From Flavobacteriaceae bacterium F08102 (lineage in GTDB: Bacteria > Bacteroidota > Bacteroidia > Flavobacteriales > Flavobacteriaceae), in assembly GCA_023015935.1 (NCBI GenBank), contig JALKAY010000003.1, forward strand, positions 1 to 64,000: DNA of 64,000 nucleotides. Reading direction: 5' to 3'. Made by a program: the position numbers and the translations under genes. The notes below the pieces were generated by a model, which made no database searches, was not told where the DNA came from, and saw only the letters and a program-made list of their open reading frames with translations. Of this stretch, positions 1-8,132 are shown in pieces. Positions within the stretch are counted from its first letter, which is position 1; each line of letters starts with the position of its first letter.

Positions 1-1273
1 GTCTTTAATCATACAGCACAATTGGTTTGTATGAATTTTGAAGGTTTAGATTTCCTTGTTATTTGTAATTTGAACGTTGGAGGTTCTTAATGGGCGAAGG
101 ATGTTGCACCCTTTCGGGGTGAGAGCGCGTCTTTAATCATACAGCACAATTGGTTTGTATGAATTTTGAAGGTTTAGATTTCCTTGTTATTTGTGATTTG
201 AACGTTGGAGGTTCTTAATGGGCGATGGATGTTGCACCCTTTCGGGGTGAGAGCGCGTCTTTAATCATACAGCACAATTGGTTTGTTTGAATTTTGAAGG
301 TTTAGATTTCCTTGTTATTTGTGATTTGAACGTTGGCGGTTCTTAATGGGCGATGGATGTTGCACCCCTTCGGGGTGAGAGCGCGTCTTTAATCATACAG
401 CACAATTGGTTTGTTTGAATTTTGAAGGTTTAGATTTCCTTGTTATTTGTGATTTGAACGTTGAAGGTTCTTAATGGCGATGGATGTTGCACCCCTTCGG
501 GGTGAGAGCGCGTCTTTAATCATACAGCACAATTGGTTTGTATGAATTTTGAAGGTTTAGATTTCCTTGTTATTTGTAATTTGAACGTTGGAGGTTCTTA
601 ATGGGCGATGGATGTTGCACCCTTTCGGGGTGAGAGCGCGTCTTTAATCATACAGCACAATTGGTTTGTATGAATTTTGAAGGTTTAGATTTCCTTGTTA
701 TTTGTAATTTGAACGTTGGAGGTTCTTAATGGGCGAAGGATGTTGCACCCTTTCGGGGTGAGAGCGCGTTTTTAATCATACAGCACAATTGGTTTGTATG
801 AATTTTGAAGGTTTAGATTTCCTTGTTATTTGTGATTTGAAAGTTGTAGGTTCTTAATGGGCGATGGATGTTGTACCCCTTCGGGGTGAGAGCGCGTTTT
901 TAATCATACAGCACAATTGGTTTGTTTGAATTTTGAAGGTTGAGATTTCCTTGTTATTTGTGATTTGAAAGTTGTAGGTTCTTAATGGGCGATGGATGTT
1001 GCACCCTTTCGAGGTGAGAGCGCGTTTTTAATCATACAGCACAATTGGTTTGTATGAATTTTGAAGGTTGAGATTTCCTTGTTATTTGTGATTTGAAAGT
1101 TGTAGGTTCTTAATGGGCGATGGATGTTGCACCCTTTCGGGGTGAGAGCGCCTTTTTAATCATACAGCACAATTGGTTTGTTTGAATTTTGAAGGTTTAG
1201 ATTTCCTTGTTATTTGTGATTTGAACGTTGGCGGTTCTTAATGGGCGATGGATGGTGTACCCCTTCGGGGTGA
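1..1273. repeat. Tandem array of ten 128-bp non-coding units
   Basis: Units begin at 1, 129, 257, 385, 512, 640, 768, 896, 1024 and 1152. Nine are complete (the unit at 385 is 127 bp, having lost one G) and the tenth diverges after about 122 bp. Units differ at only a few positions, and the units at 1 and 640 read as identical. Each holds a GC-rich hairpin, CACCCCTTCGGGGTG or a wobble-paired variant, and a weaker inverted repeat CATACA/TGTATG around a 12-nt loop. The period is not a multiple of three and every frame is interrupted, so it is not a protein repeat. The array starts at the window edge and probably continues upstream. No function is known to me. Confidence 0.97.
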
Positions 1274-1545
1274 AGTTCCACTTTCAAACACGTATCAACT
1301 TTTTAGACAAGTCTTTTTTTTGCGCTAAACTGAACGCTCCCACCAATGCCGGTGGTGGCACAACCCCATGGAATCTTCAGTTTATACGGGATGAAGTGTT
1401 GTGCCATCCGATTCCACACATTGCCTTGAGATTTAAAATATTTTTGAATTTTCTATTCGACCCCTACAGGGGCGTTTTTTGTTTGGGGTTTTATTTTAAT
1501 GGCGACATGATCCCTAAAAAACCATTCAATTCTTTAATCAAAACG
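1274..1545. other. Structured intergenic region after the array
   Basis: No convincing coding sequence. It contains AGAC/GTCT followed by a T-run near 1304-1320, CACC/GGTG around 1341-1354, and a 9-bp inverted repeat TGGCACAAC (1356-1364) with GTTGTGCCA (1398-1406). That repeat encloses a nested CTTCA/TGAAG pair. An intrinsic terminator follows. The nested dyads followed by a terminator suggest a structured transcript on the plus strand, but this is inference from pairing only. Confidence 0.45.
1458..1480 (+). terminator. Intrinsic terminator
   Basis: CCCC (1461-1464) pairs with GGGG (1469-1472) across a TACA loop. After CG there is a run of six T (1475-1480). It would end any plus-strand transcript coming out of the repeat array. 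Confidence 0.6.
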
Positions 1546-1911
1546 CTATTTCGTTTTCACCTTTCCACACACATACAACTCCACCGCATCAGCTAACACC
1601 TCATGCAATTCATCCACAGGGATATCCTGATCAGCAGCAACCCTAAAGATTTTCATTTTAGCTCTACTGCCTTGTTCTAATCGAGGATGATCTAATAAAT
1701 TTCCTTCCACAAAGAGAATATAAGGTTCCTGGGTCTTTTTGTCTTGCCATAAAAAACAACACATTTTGTTTTTATAACTATAGCAGGGTAATCCCCATTT
1801 TAGAGTTTCTGTAAAGGTGGTATCAAAATCGAGAATAATATCCCGTAAGGCCATGAAGCAACTTTTATTGGGCTCTTCTTGTTCTAAGAAAAAATGATCT
1901 ACCTCACGCAT
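1546..1911 (-). CDS. DUF1801 domain-containing protein
   Basis: A 121-residue soluble protein that looks like a single DUF1801 (YdhG-type) domain. Recognisable features are the conserved early segment with LKWGLPCYSYKNK (about residues 38-50), then a hydrophobic strand segment and a C-terminal helix. DUF1801 proteins are small cytoplasmic proteins, some related to iron or stress functions, with no firmly established reaction. No signal peptide is present. It stands alone, with a decayed lipoprotein gene upstream on the same strand and the repeat-array flank downstream. The start is the only ATG that keeps the conserved N-terminal region. The family call is from pattern recognition, and function is unknown. 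Confidence 0.75.
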   Translation of the reverse strand: MREVDHFFLEQEEPNKSCFMALRDIILDFDTTFTETLKWGLPCYSYKNKMCCFLWQDKKTQEPYILFVEGNLLDHPRLEQGSRAKMKIFRVAADQDIPVDELHEVLADAVELYVCGKVKTK

Positions 1912-2016
1912 GCGTTCCTAAATTTTATTGGGTTTAATTGGACTTGTACTACTTCACTAACAATTAGAAATCTATTTCAATTTAAAACTTTCAAGTATGT
2001 ACAACGCATCAGGCAA

Positions 2017-2492
2017 CTATTTTTCGAATAAAATGTTAGCCGAAAAATATTCAAATACATAGTAATACTCTTCATGAATAAAGTAACTATGATCGTTTTT
2101 TGTACGGCCTTATAGTCCGTGCCGTAAATGTATAATTTTCCTACGCTTGAGTTTTCAATTTTAGATGTGTTTCATATTTCTTCTAAACTCAATTTAAAAT
2201 TTTCAAAAATTAATGTCTCCGCATACACAGCCAATGGAGGTGTGTTTTTCGGGTATAATTGCGTTAAATATAACCGACAATTGTAATATTGTTTTTTCAA
2301 TTCTTTAAGTGAATAATTCACATCTTCACCAATTAAAACTTGAATCCGTGAATCTGGAAACTCAACTGTAAAGTTTTGATTCTCTATAACTTCTGTTATA
2401 AATTTTTACCTAACAAGCTCTCTTTCTTTTTTTGGGATAGCATCACAACTAATAACACAAAGCACAAGAAATAAGGCAAGCATTGGTTTCAT
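2017..2492 (-). pseudogene. Decayed lipoprotein gene (two stops, one frameshift)
   Basis: Reading down from an ATG at 2492 gives a lipoprotein signal peptide with lipobox VISC (Cys16). An in-frame TAA follows at codon 29 (2407-2409). The same frame then continues with normal protein-like codons for 77 residues to a TGA (2172-2174), and onward in frame to a T6 run on the plus strand (2096-2101). Restoring one base there joins a last segment ending FSANILFEK before a TAG at 2017-2019. The span is 476 bp, one base short of a whole number of codons, as expected for a one-base deletion. The intact protein would have been about 158 residues. I do not recognise the family. Confidence 0.8.
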
Positions 2493-2710
2493 AAGGATTT
2501 AAGATGAGAATTAGCGTAATTCATAGATTAACGGTGGCTTTTTAAATGATAAACTCCTTGACAATTTACTTAAATTTCCTAAAACAGTGAGTCCTTTTTT
2601 ATGCAACATCTCTTGCCCAACATAAAGAATTGCCAAATTAGCCTTAAGACCACAAATTATACGAAAAAAATTACGTTATAATTTAGAATTCTATCATCTT
2701 TGTGTGCGAA

Positions 2711-3739
2711 ATGAAATCCAAAAGTGTCCTTTTAATTTTTCTTTGTCTGTCGACGATAAGTTTCGGACAGGTTGGAGGTGAGCAAATTTTCAACTTTTTG
2801 AACGTTTCTACCTCTGCTAGACAATCTGCTTTGGGAGGAGAAGTGCTTACCCTTTATGATGATATTGATCAGCCATTGTGGAACCCGTCAACGATTAATC
2901 GTCAATTAGATAATCAACTCGCCGTGAATTATGTTGATTTTTTAGCGGATATTAATTATGGTTCTGCATCGTTTGCACATTTGATTAATCGCCGAATTGG
3001 TATTATCCATGCGGGAGTGACCTATGTGAATTATGGGAAATTCATTGGGGCTGATGAATTCGGTAATGAAACGGGCTCTTTTAAAGCGAGAGATTTAGCC
3101 ATTTCTGTAGGGTATGCTTATCGAATTCCCCGTACTGATTTTCATGTAGGCGCAAATTTGAAATTTATTAATTCTAGTATTGAAAATTATACTTCTAATG
3201 GGGTAGCAACTGATATTGCTTTAACTTATTTTAACGATTTAAAACCGTATATTTTTTCTGCGGTAGTTCGAAATATAGGGTATCAAGTTAGTGTGTATGA
3301 TCAACTGAGAGAACCCATGCCCTTAGAAGTAGTTATAGGTGCGTCGTATCGCGTAGAAAATGTTCCGTTACAATGGCATATAACCATAAATAATTTGCAA
3401 AAATGGAATGTGGCAAAACCAAATCCTTCAAATACGCAAAGTACCATAGAGGGAGATATCAATGAAGAAAAGATTTCAATTTTTGATAATGCCTTTAGAC
3501 ATGTAACTATTGGCGCGGAATTTTTCCCTGATAAGGGATTTAATCTTCGATTGGGATATAACTTTAGGAGAGCTAAAGAATTACAATTAACTGAAACTAG
3601 AACTTTTGCCGGATTAAGTGCAGGATTCGGTTTGCAAATGGGAAAATTTAAGTTTAACTATGCCTTTACTAAATTTCACCCAGCGTCGAATACGAATACA
3701 TTTACAATTGAAATTAATCTAGCTCAAAAAACCTTTTAA
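2711..3739 (+). CDS. porQ: Type IX secretion system protein PorQ
   Basis: PorQ is an outer-membrane component of the Bacteroidota type IX secretion system, which exports and surface-attaches proteins with C-terminal sorting domains. From the ATG at 2711 the protein has 342 residues. It has a Sec signal peptide ending at about residue 20 (ISFGQ) and then a long beta-rich region whose alternating aromatic strands fit an outer-membrane barrel. A GTG three codons earlier (2702) is also open, but ATG gives a cleaner signal peptide. cmk follows after two bases; the porQ-cmk order is familiar from flavobacteria. Assignment rests on overall sequence character and this neighbourhood. Confidence 0.88.
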   Translation: MKSKSVLLIFLCLSTISFGQVGGEQIFNFLNVSTSARQSALGGEVLTLYDDIDQPLWNPSTINRQLDNQLAVNYVDFLADINYGSASFAHLINRRIGIIHAGVTYVNYGKFIGADEFGNETGSFKARDLAISVGYAYRIPRTDFHVGANLKFINSSIENYTSNGVATDIALTYFNDLKPYIFSAVVRNIGYQVSVYDQLREPMPLEVVIGASYRVENVPLQWHITINNLQKWNVAKPNPSNTQSTIEGDINEEKISIFDNAFRHVTIGAEFFPDKGFNLRLGYNFRRAKELQLTETRTFAGLSAGFGLQMGKFKFNYAFTKFHPASNTNTFTIEINLAQKTF

Positions 3740-3741
3740 TT

Positions 3742-4446
3742 TTGAAAAAAGATAAGATTATTATTGCTATTGACGGATTTTCCTCAACAGGAAAAAGTAC
3801 TATTGCAAAACAACTCGCTACCGCATTAAATTATGTGTATGTAGATACCGGAGCTATGTACAGAGCCGTTACTTTATTTGCCATGCAAAATCGACTTGTT
3901 GGGAAAGATTTTTTAAATGAAGAAGCACTTGTGTCGAGTTTAAATCAAATTGATTTACGCTTTGTCTTCAATCCAACCTTAAAATATGCAGAGATTTATT
4001 TAAATGGTGTGAATGTTGAAAAGGAGATTAGATCAATCGCCTTATCTCAATTAGTAAGTAAAATTGCAGCTATCTCAGAAGTACGAAAGAAATTGGTAGA
4101 ACAGCAGCAAAAAATGGGAAAAGAACGTGGAATTGTAATGGATGGTAGGGATATAGGAACGGTCGTTTTTCCTGATGCAGAGTTAAAGTTGTTTTTAACA
4201 GCAGATCCAGAAAAACGGGCTATAAGACGATATAAAGAATTACTTGATAAAGGACATGATGTCAATTATCCAGAAGTGTTAGAAAATGTACAACAACGAG
4301 ATTTAATTGATTCAACGAGAGAGGACTCTCCTTTAACTAAAGCAGATGATGCGGTTGAAATTGATAATAGTGATATGGGCTTACAAGATCAATTTGAACG
4401 TATTTATGATCTTGCTAATCGGCGAATTAAAGCCCTTTCTTCCTGA
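3742..4446 (+). CDS. cmk: (d)CMP kinase
   Basis: Cytidylate kinase phosphorylates CMP or dCMP to the diphosphate with ATP in the cytoplasm. The 234-residue protein has the P-loop GFSSTGKST at residues 12-20, the YVDTGAMYRA substrate segment near 34-43 and the GRDIGTVVFPDA motif in the middle, all hallmarks of Cmk. It starts with TTG two bases after the porQ stop. No ATG lies between the stop and the P-loop, so the rare start codon is well supported. Length matches bacterial Cmk. It is presumably co-transcribed with porQ. Confidence 0.96.
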   Translation: MKKDKIIIAIDGFSSTGKSTIAKQLATALNYVYVDTGAMYRAVTLFAMQNRLVGKDFLNEEALVSSLNQIDLRFVFNPTLKYAEIYLNGVNVEKEIRSIALSQLVSKIAAISEVRKKLVEQQQKMGKERGIVMDGRDIGTVVFPDAELKLFLTADPEKRAIRRYKELLDKGHDVNYPEVLENVQQRDLIDSTREDSPLTKADDAVEIDNSDMGLQDQFERIYDLANRRIKALSS

Positions 4447-4581
4447 TTATCGATCATTTTTTGTGTAATAGAAGGATGTATTGATGGAATTATGTGCCAA
4501 TTTCTAGGGTATTTTTTAACCTAGACCTATCCATGAATTAAATCCATAGAGCCCATAATCTCCTAAGGCATGCTGAGATGG

Positions 4582-5211
4582 TTAAGGGATATTTAAATAC
4601 TTATGTGTCTGTAATGAGATTTTCCACTGGGGATGTTTCATCACATAGTCAACAATTAAAGGAGTCATTTCATGTTGTTTGCTCCATTCAGGCTGTAAAA
4701 ACAAAACACAATTGGAATTTATTTTCGCCGCTTGTTCCTCTGCAAATTTAAAATCATGCTTGTTGTGTATGATTATTTTTAATTCATGAGCGACTTTATA
4801 GATGGGAGGTAGCGGTAGTTTATTTTTTTTTGGAGAAAGACAAATCCAATCCCAAGATCCACTTAAAGTATAGGCACCAGAGGTTTCAATATGTGTGTTT
4901 AGTTGTTCGTTTTTTAAGGCTTTTGTAAGATAGTTCATGTTCCACATTAGTGGTTCGCCCCCCGTAATAACTACCGTTTTACTGTACTTTTTTGCGTTTT
5001 TTACGATGGTATCAGTAGCCGTAGCTGGATGTAATTTAGCATTCCAACTTTCTTTTACATCACACCAATGACAACCAACATCACAACCACCAACTCGAAT
5101 AAAATATGCGGCTGTTCCAGTGTGATATCCCTCACCTTGTATGGTGTAAAATTCTTCCATCAACGGAAGTATTTGTCCACTTTTAAGTAATTTTCTTTCT
5201 GTTTCTTCCAT
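4582..5211 (-). CDS. queE: 7-carboxy-7-deazaguanine synthase (radical SAM)
   Basis: QueE converts carboxy-tetrahydropterin to 7-carboxy-7-deazaguanine, the ring-forming step of queuosine synthesis. The 209-residue protein shows the early QGEG segment (residues 25-28), the radical-SAM cysteines C43, C47 and C50 (CDVGCHWC) for the [4Fe-4S] cluster, and the GGEPL SAM-binding motif near 84-88. Size and motif order fit QueE rather than other activases. The gene is monocistronic and convergent with cmk. A leader of about 180 bases separates it from a TACCTTTG promoter box at 5395-5402. I saw no preQ1 riboswitch in that leader. Confidence 0.93.
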   Translation of the reverse strand: MEETERKLLKSGQILPLMEEFYTIQGEGYHTGTAAYFIRVGGCDVGCHWCDVKESWNAKLHPATATDTIVKNAKKYSKTVVITGGEPLMWNMNYLTKALKNEQLNTHIETSGAYTLSGSWDWICLSPKKNKLPLPPIYKVAHELKIIIHNKHDFKFAEEQAAKINSNCVLFLQPEWSKQHEMTPLIVDYVMKHPQWKISLQTHKYLNIP

Positions 5212-5394
5212 AAAATATTTTACTATGTCTCCGTCATAATGGACTATTTTTTGTCTTTCTACCTGCCACGTTGAAATCCTTGTTGATGTTCAAGCCAATT
5301 GCCAAATAATGTTCAAGCATAGCTTAAGAGTGCATCATTTTGTACGCTTGTACTTGTGAAATCTTAGGGGATTTATTTCAAAATAATTTCAACG

Positions 5395-5402
5395 CAAAGG
5401 TA
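5395..5402 (-). promoter_or_regulatory. Promoter -7 element for queE
   Basis: On the minus strand this reads TACCTTTG, an exact match to the Bacteroidota TAnnTTTG element, about 185 bases before the queE start. No clear -33 TTG is visible. Confidence 0.5.
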
Positions 5403-5501
5403 CATAATCTCTCAAGAAAAGACCTAAAACCTAATTAACTTAAATAAAATTATCAATTCTTTTAATTTGGGATATTTAATACTATTTTTATGGGCTGAAA
5501 T

Positions 5502-7055
5502 ATGAACTTAGAAAAGATGAGTGAAAAGGAAACGTTTTTAAATTATATCAATAAAGGTTACGCGACAGAGGGTGATTATATACGGCTTGGTGCTGCTATG
5601 TTAGGAGAAGAGACCATTACAAATGCCTTTGTTGATTTACCGCTTAAAACGTTAAATAGACATGGATTAATTGCAGGAGCAACGGGAACAGGAAAGTCTA
5701 AAACACTGCAAGTTCTTGCTGAAAACTTATCTGAAAAGGGAATTCCAGTTCTCTTAATGGATGTGAAAGGTGATTTAAGTGGGCTGGCTGCAGCGAGTCC
5801 AGGGCATCCTAAAATTGATGAAAGACACGCAAAAATAGGTTTTGAATTTACAGCGAAAAAATTTCCTGTTGAAATTTTAACTCTTTCGGAGCAAGAAGGG
5901 ACTCGATTACGTGCTACGGTTTCAGAATTTGGACCAGTATTGCTTTCGAGAATTTTAGATCTTAACGAAACGCAAAGTGGAATTGTGGCTATTTTATTTA
6001 AATATTGCGACGATTCTAAATTGCCACTTTTAGATCTAAAAGATTTTAAAAAGGTTTTGCAATATGCAACCCAAGAAGGGAAGGAAGAATTGGAAGCCGA
6101 ATACGGTCGTATTTCAACCGCTTCTACGGGTGCTATTTTGAGAAAAGTAGTGGAAATTGAACAACAGGGAGGAGAATTGTTTTTTGGAGAACGATCTTTT
6201 GAAGTTCAAGATTTAACAAGGGTAGACGATGAAGGGAAGGGGATAATTTCAATTTTGCGATTGACTGATATTCAAGATAAACCGAAGTTGTTTTCTACAT
6301 TTATGTTGCAACTACTTGCTGAAATTTACGGGACATTTCCTGAGCAAGGTGATAGTGATCGACCTGAATTAGTCTTGTTTATTGATGAAGCCCATTTAAT
6401 ATTTGATGAAGCTTCTAAAGCCTTGTTAAGTCAAATTGAGAGTATCGTTAAGCTAATTAGATCAAAAGGAATTGGAATCTACTTTGTAACACAAAATCCC
6501 AAAGATATTCCGGCATCTGTCCTTTCGCAATTAGGATTGAAAATTCAACATGCCTTACGGGCATTTACGGCAAACGATCGAAAAGCAATTAAGTTAACTG
6601 CCGAGAATTATCCAGATTCTGAATATTACGATACGGCTGAAGTTTTGACACAGTTGGGAATAGGAGAGGCACTTGTGTCGTGCTTAAATGAAAAAGGAAT
6701 TCCAACGCCATTGGCTAGAACCATGTTAAGAGCCCCGATGAGTCGAATGGATGTTTTGACTCAAGCCGAGTTAGATGCCATCATCGGTGCATCAAAATTA
6801 GCCAAAAAATACAATGAGCACATTGATAGAGAGAGTGCTTATGAGTTGTTGAATGATAAAATTGATCGGATTAAGACACTCGAAGAGGAAGCGAAAGAAG
6901 CTGAAAAGAAAAAAGAGGAGGAAGAAAAAGCGAAAAAAAGAACGGCAGCGCCTAGGTCTAGGAAAAGTACTCGTATGAATCCAATTGTAAAAGTACTTAC
7001 GAGTGCGACGTTTATACGTGGTTTTTTAGGAGTGTTGAAAAAAGTGATTAAATAA
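5502..7055 (+). CDS. HerA-like helicase, DUF853 family ATPase
   Basis: A 517-residue RecA-fold ATPase of the HerA/FtsK superfamily, DUF853 (YjgR-like) branch. Walker A GATGTGKS is at residues 59-66 and Walker B LVLFIDEAH near 290-298. A sensor-like segment FVTQNPKDIP follows, as usual for HerA-type motors. The tail from about 455 is highly charged (E/K-rich, coiled-coil-like) and ends in a basic segment. Family members hydrolyse NTPs, but their cellular substrate is not settled. Two genes follow on the same strand with no gap, a lipoprotein and a YkgJ-type cysteine-cluster protein, suggesting an operon. Confidence 0.9.
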   Translation: MNLEKMSEKETFLNYINKGYATEGDYIRLGAAMLGEETITNAFVDLPLKTLNRHGLIAGATGTGKSKTLQVLAENLSEKGIPVLLMDVKGDLSGLAAASPGHPKIDERHAKIGFEFTAKKFPVEILTLSEQEGTRLRATVSEFGPVLLSRILDLNETQSGIVAILFKYCDDSKLPLLDLKDFKKVLQYATQEGKEELEAEYGRISTASTGAILRKVVEIEQQGGELFFGERSFEVQDLTRVDDEGKGIISILRLTDIQDKPKLFSTFMLQLLAEIYGTFPEQGDSDRPELVLFIDEAHLIFDEASKALLSQIESIVKLIRSKGIGIYFVTQNPKDIPASVLSQLGLKIQHALRAFTANDRKAIKLTAENYPDSEYYDTAEVLTQLGIGEALVSCLNEKGIPTPLARTMLRAPMSRMDVLTQAELDAIIGASKLAKKYNEHIDRESAYELLNDKIDRIKTLEEEAKEAEKKKEEEEKAKKRTAAPRSRKSTRMNPIVKVLTSATFIRGFLGVLKKVIK

Positions 7056-7619
7056 ATGAATAAAATTGAGCTAATGAAAAAGAGTATATATGTAATGTTA
7101 ACTGTGTTGGCATTTACGAATTGTGCAAAAGATCAAGATTTTCTTATTGCAAAGGGACAGGTAGGTAAGGTATTAGCAACAACGCAAGTCCATGAATTAA
7201 AAGATTTATTTAAAAATGATTCGTTGGTAAGTCGTATAGGAAACGGAGAATTGTCGGATGCTGCATACGATGAATACTTGGTTTATAACAAAGAAGGACA
7301 TCATATGTTAACCTTGATTCCTAAAGTACAAAATGATTCCACTTCTACGGTAGAAAGTGTACAGATTTTTGATCCAAATTACAAAACTGCTTCTGGGGTA
7401 GGTTTAAATTCGACCTACAGTGATGTTGTTGATCATTATATTGTGAATAAAGTAGAATCTACATTCACCACGGCTGTACTCTTTGTAAATGAATTAAATG
7501 CTACGATGGCCATTTCCAAAAAAGAGTTGGGACTAAAAGATTTTGATCCAAAGAAAATTGTAGCAGCTCAGATTCCCGATTTGGCTAAACTTAAGACCAT
7601 AACTATTTGGTTCGATTAG
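7056..7619 (+). CDS. Hypothetical lipoprotein
   Basis: A 187-residue protein of unknown function, starting directly after the stop of the DUF853 ATPase. The N-terminus has a hydrophobic signal with a candidate lipidation Cys in the sequence FTNC (about residue 23 from the first ATG). Asn at -1 is unusual for a classical lipobox. An in-frame ATG six codons later (7074) gives a more typical short signal peptide and could be the real start. The remainder is soluble and shows no motif I recognise. Its position inside an operon with an ATPase and a YkgJ protein is the only functional hint. Confidence 0.75.
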   Translation: MNKIELMKKSIYVMLTVLAFTNCAKDQDFLIAKGQVGKVLATTQVHELKDLFKNDSLVSRIGNGELSDAAYDEYLVYNKEGHHMLTLIPKVQNDSTSTVESVQIFDPNYKTASGVGLNSTYSDVVDHYIVNKVESTFTTAVLFVNELNATMAISKKELGLKDFDPKKIVAAQIPDLAKLKTITIWFD

Positions 7620-7621
7620 GT

Positions 7622-8119
7622 ATGCGAGCTAATCTGGAAAATTTGGCAGTGCTCTCAAAAGAAAAATTGGCTGAAAACACCGCTTATTTTAAAAAGTTAC
7701 GTAAAAAGAATCCGAAGAAATTAGATGTCTTAATGCAGGATTTGCATGAAAAAGAGTTTAATAAAATGGATTGTTTAAGTTGTGGAAACTGTTGTAAAAC
7801 CACAAGTCCAATTTTTACTGAAAAAGACATTAAGCGCATTGCTAAATCAATGCGAATGAAGGAGCGTCAATTTATTGATACCTATTTACAACGAGATGAG
7901 GATGATTTCATGGTGCTGAAACAATCGCCTTGTGCATTCTTTGATGAACGTGATAATACATGTGCAATTTATCATATTCGGCCAAAAGCATGTAGTGAAT
8001 ATCCACATACAAATCGAAGAAAATTTATTCAAATTACCAATTTAACGCTCGTTAATTCTACCATCTGTCCTGCGGTAGTTAATATTCTAGAAATGCTTAA
8101 AGAACGATTGCCTCTGTAA
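7622..8119 (+). CDS. YkgJ family cysteine-cluster protein
   Basis: A 165-residue protein of the YkgJ/Fe-S oxidoreductase-like family (PF03692). The signature CLSCGNCC (C51, C54, C57, C58) sits mid-protein. It is followed by a second Cys set in SPCAFF, NTCAIY, KACSEYP and STICP, which together would bind a metal or Fe-S cluster. The biochemical reaction of the family is not firmly established. I chose the ATG at 7622, two bases after the preceding stop. An in-frame TTG at 7607 would overlap that gene. It is the third gene of the DUF853 operon. Confidence 0.88.
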   Translation: MRANLENLAVLSKEKLAENTAYFKKLRKKNPKKLDVLMQDLHEKEFNKMDCLSCGNCCKTTSPIFTEKDIKRIAKSMRMKERQFIDTYLQRDEDDFMVLKQSPCAFFDERDNTCAIYHIRPKACSEYPHTNRRKFIQITNLTLVNSTICPAVVNILEMLKERLPL

Positions 8120-8132
8120 CTATTGCCAGAGG

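Noticed and set aside
596-636. Ten-codon micro-ORF (MGDGCCTLSG) after GGAGG in each repeat unit
   Set aside because: It recurs only because the DNA repeats. One copy has a frame-breaking deletion, and changes do not favour synonymous positions.
1-1273. CRISPR array or integron attC array
   Set aside because: The 128-bp unit repeats without spacers or variable cassettes, has no cas or integrase gene nearby, and adjacent units are essentially identical along their whole length.
1228-1596. 122-residue plus-strand ORF across the last repeat and the flank
   Set aside because: It begins in repeat DNA, crosses an intrinsic terminator and overlaps the DUF1801 gene; its composition is not protein-like.
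5212-5394. preQ1 riboswitch upstream of queE
   Set aside because: I looked for the short stem-loop plus A-rich tail with the characteristic AGGTTC/AAAACTA elements in the minus-strand leader and did not see it.
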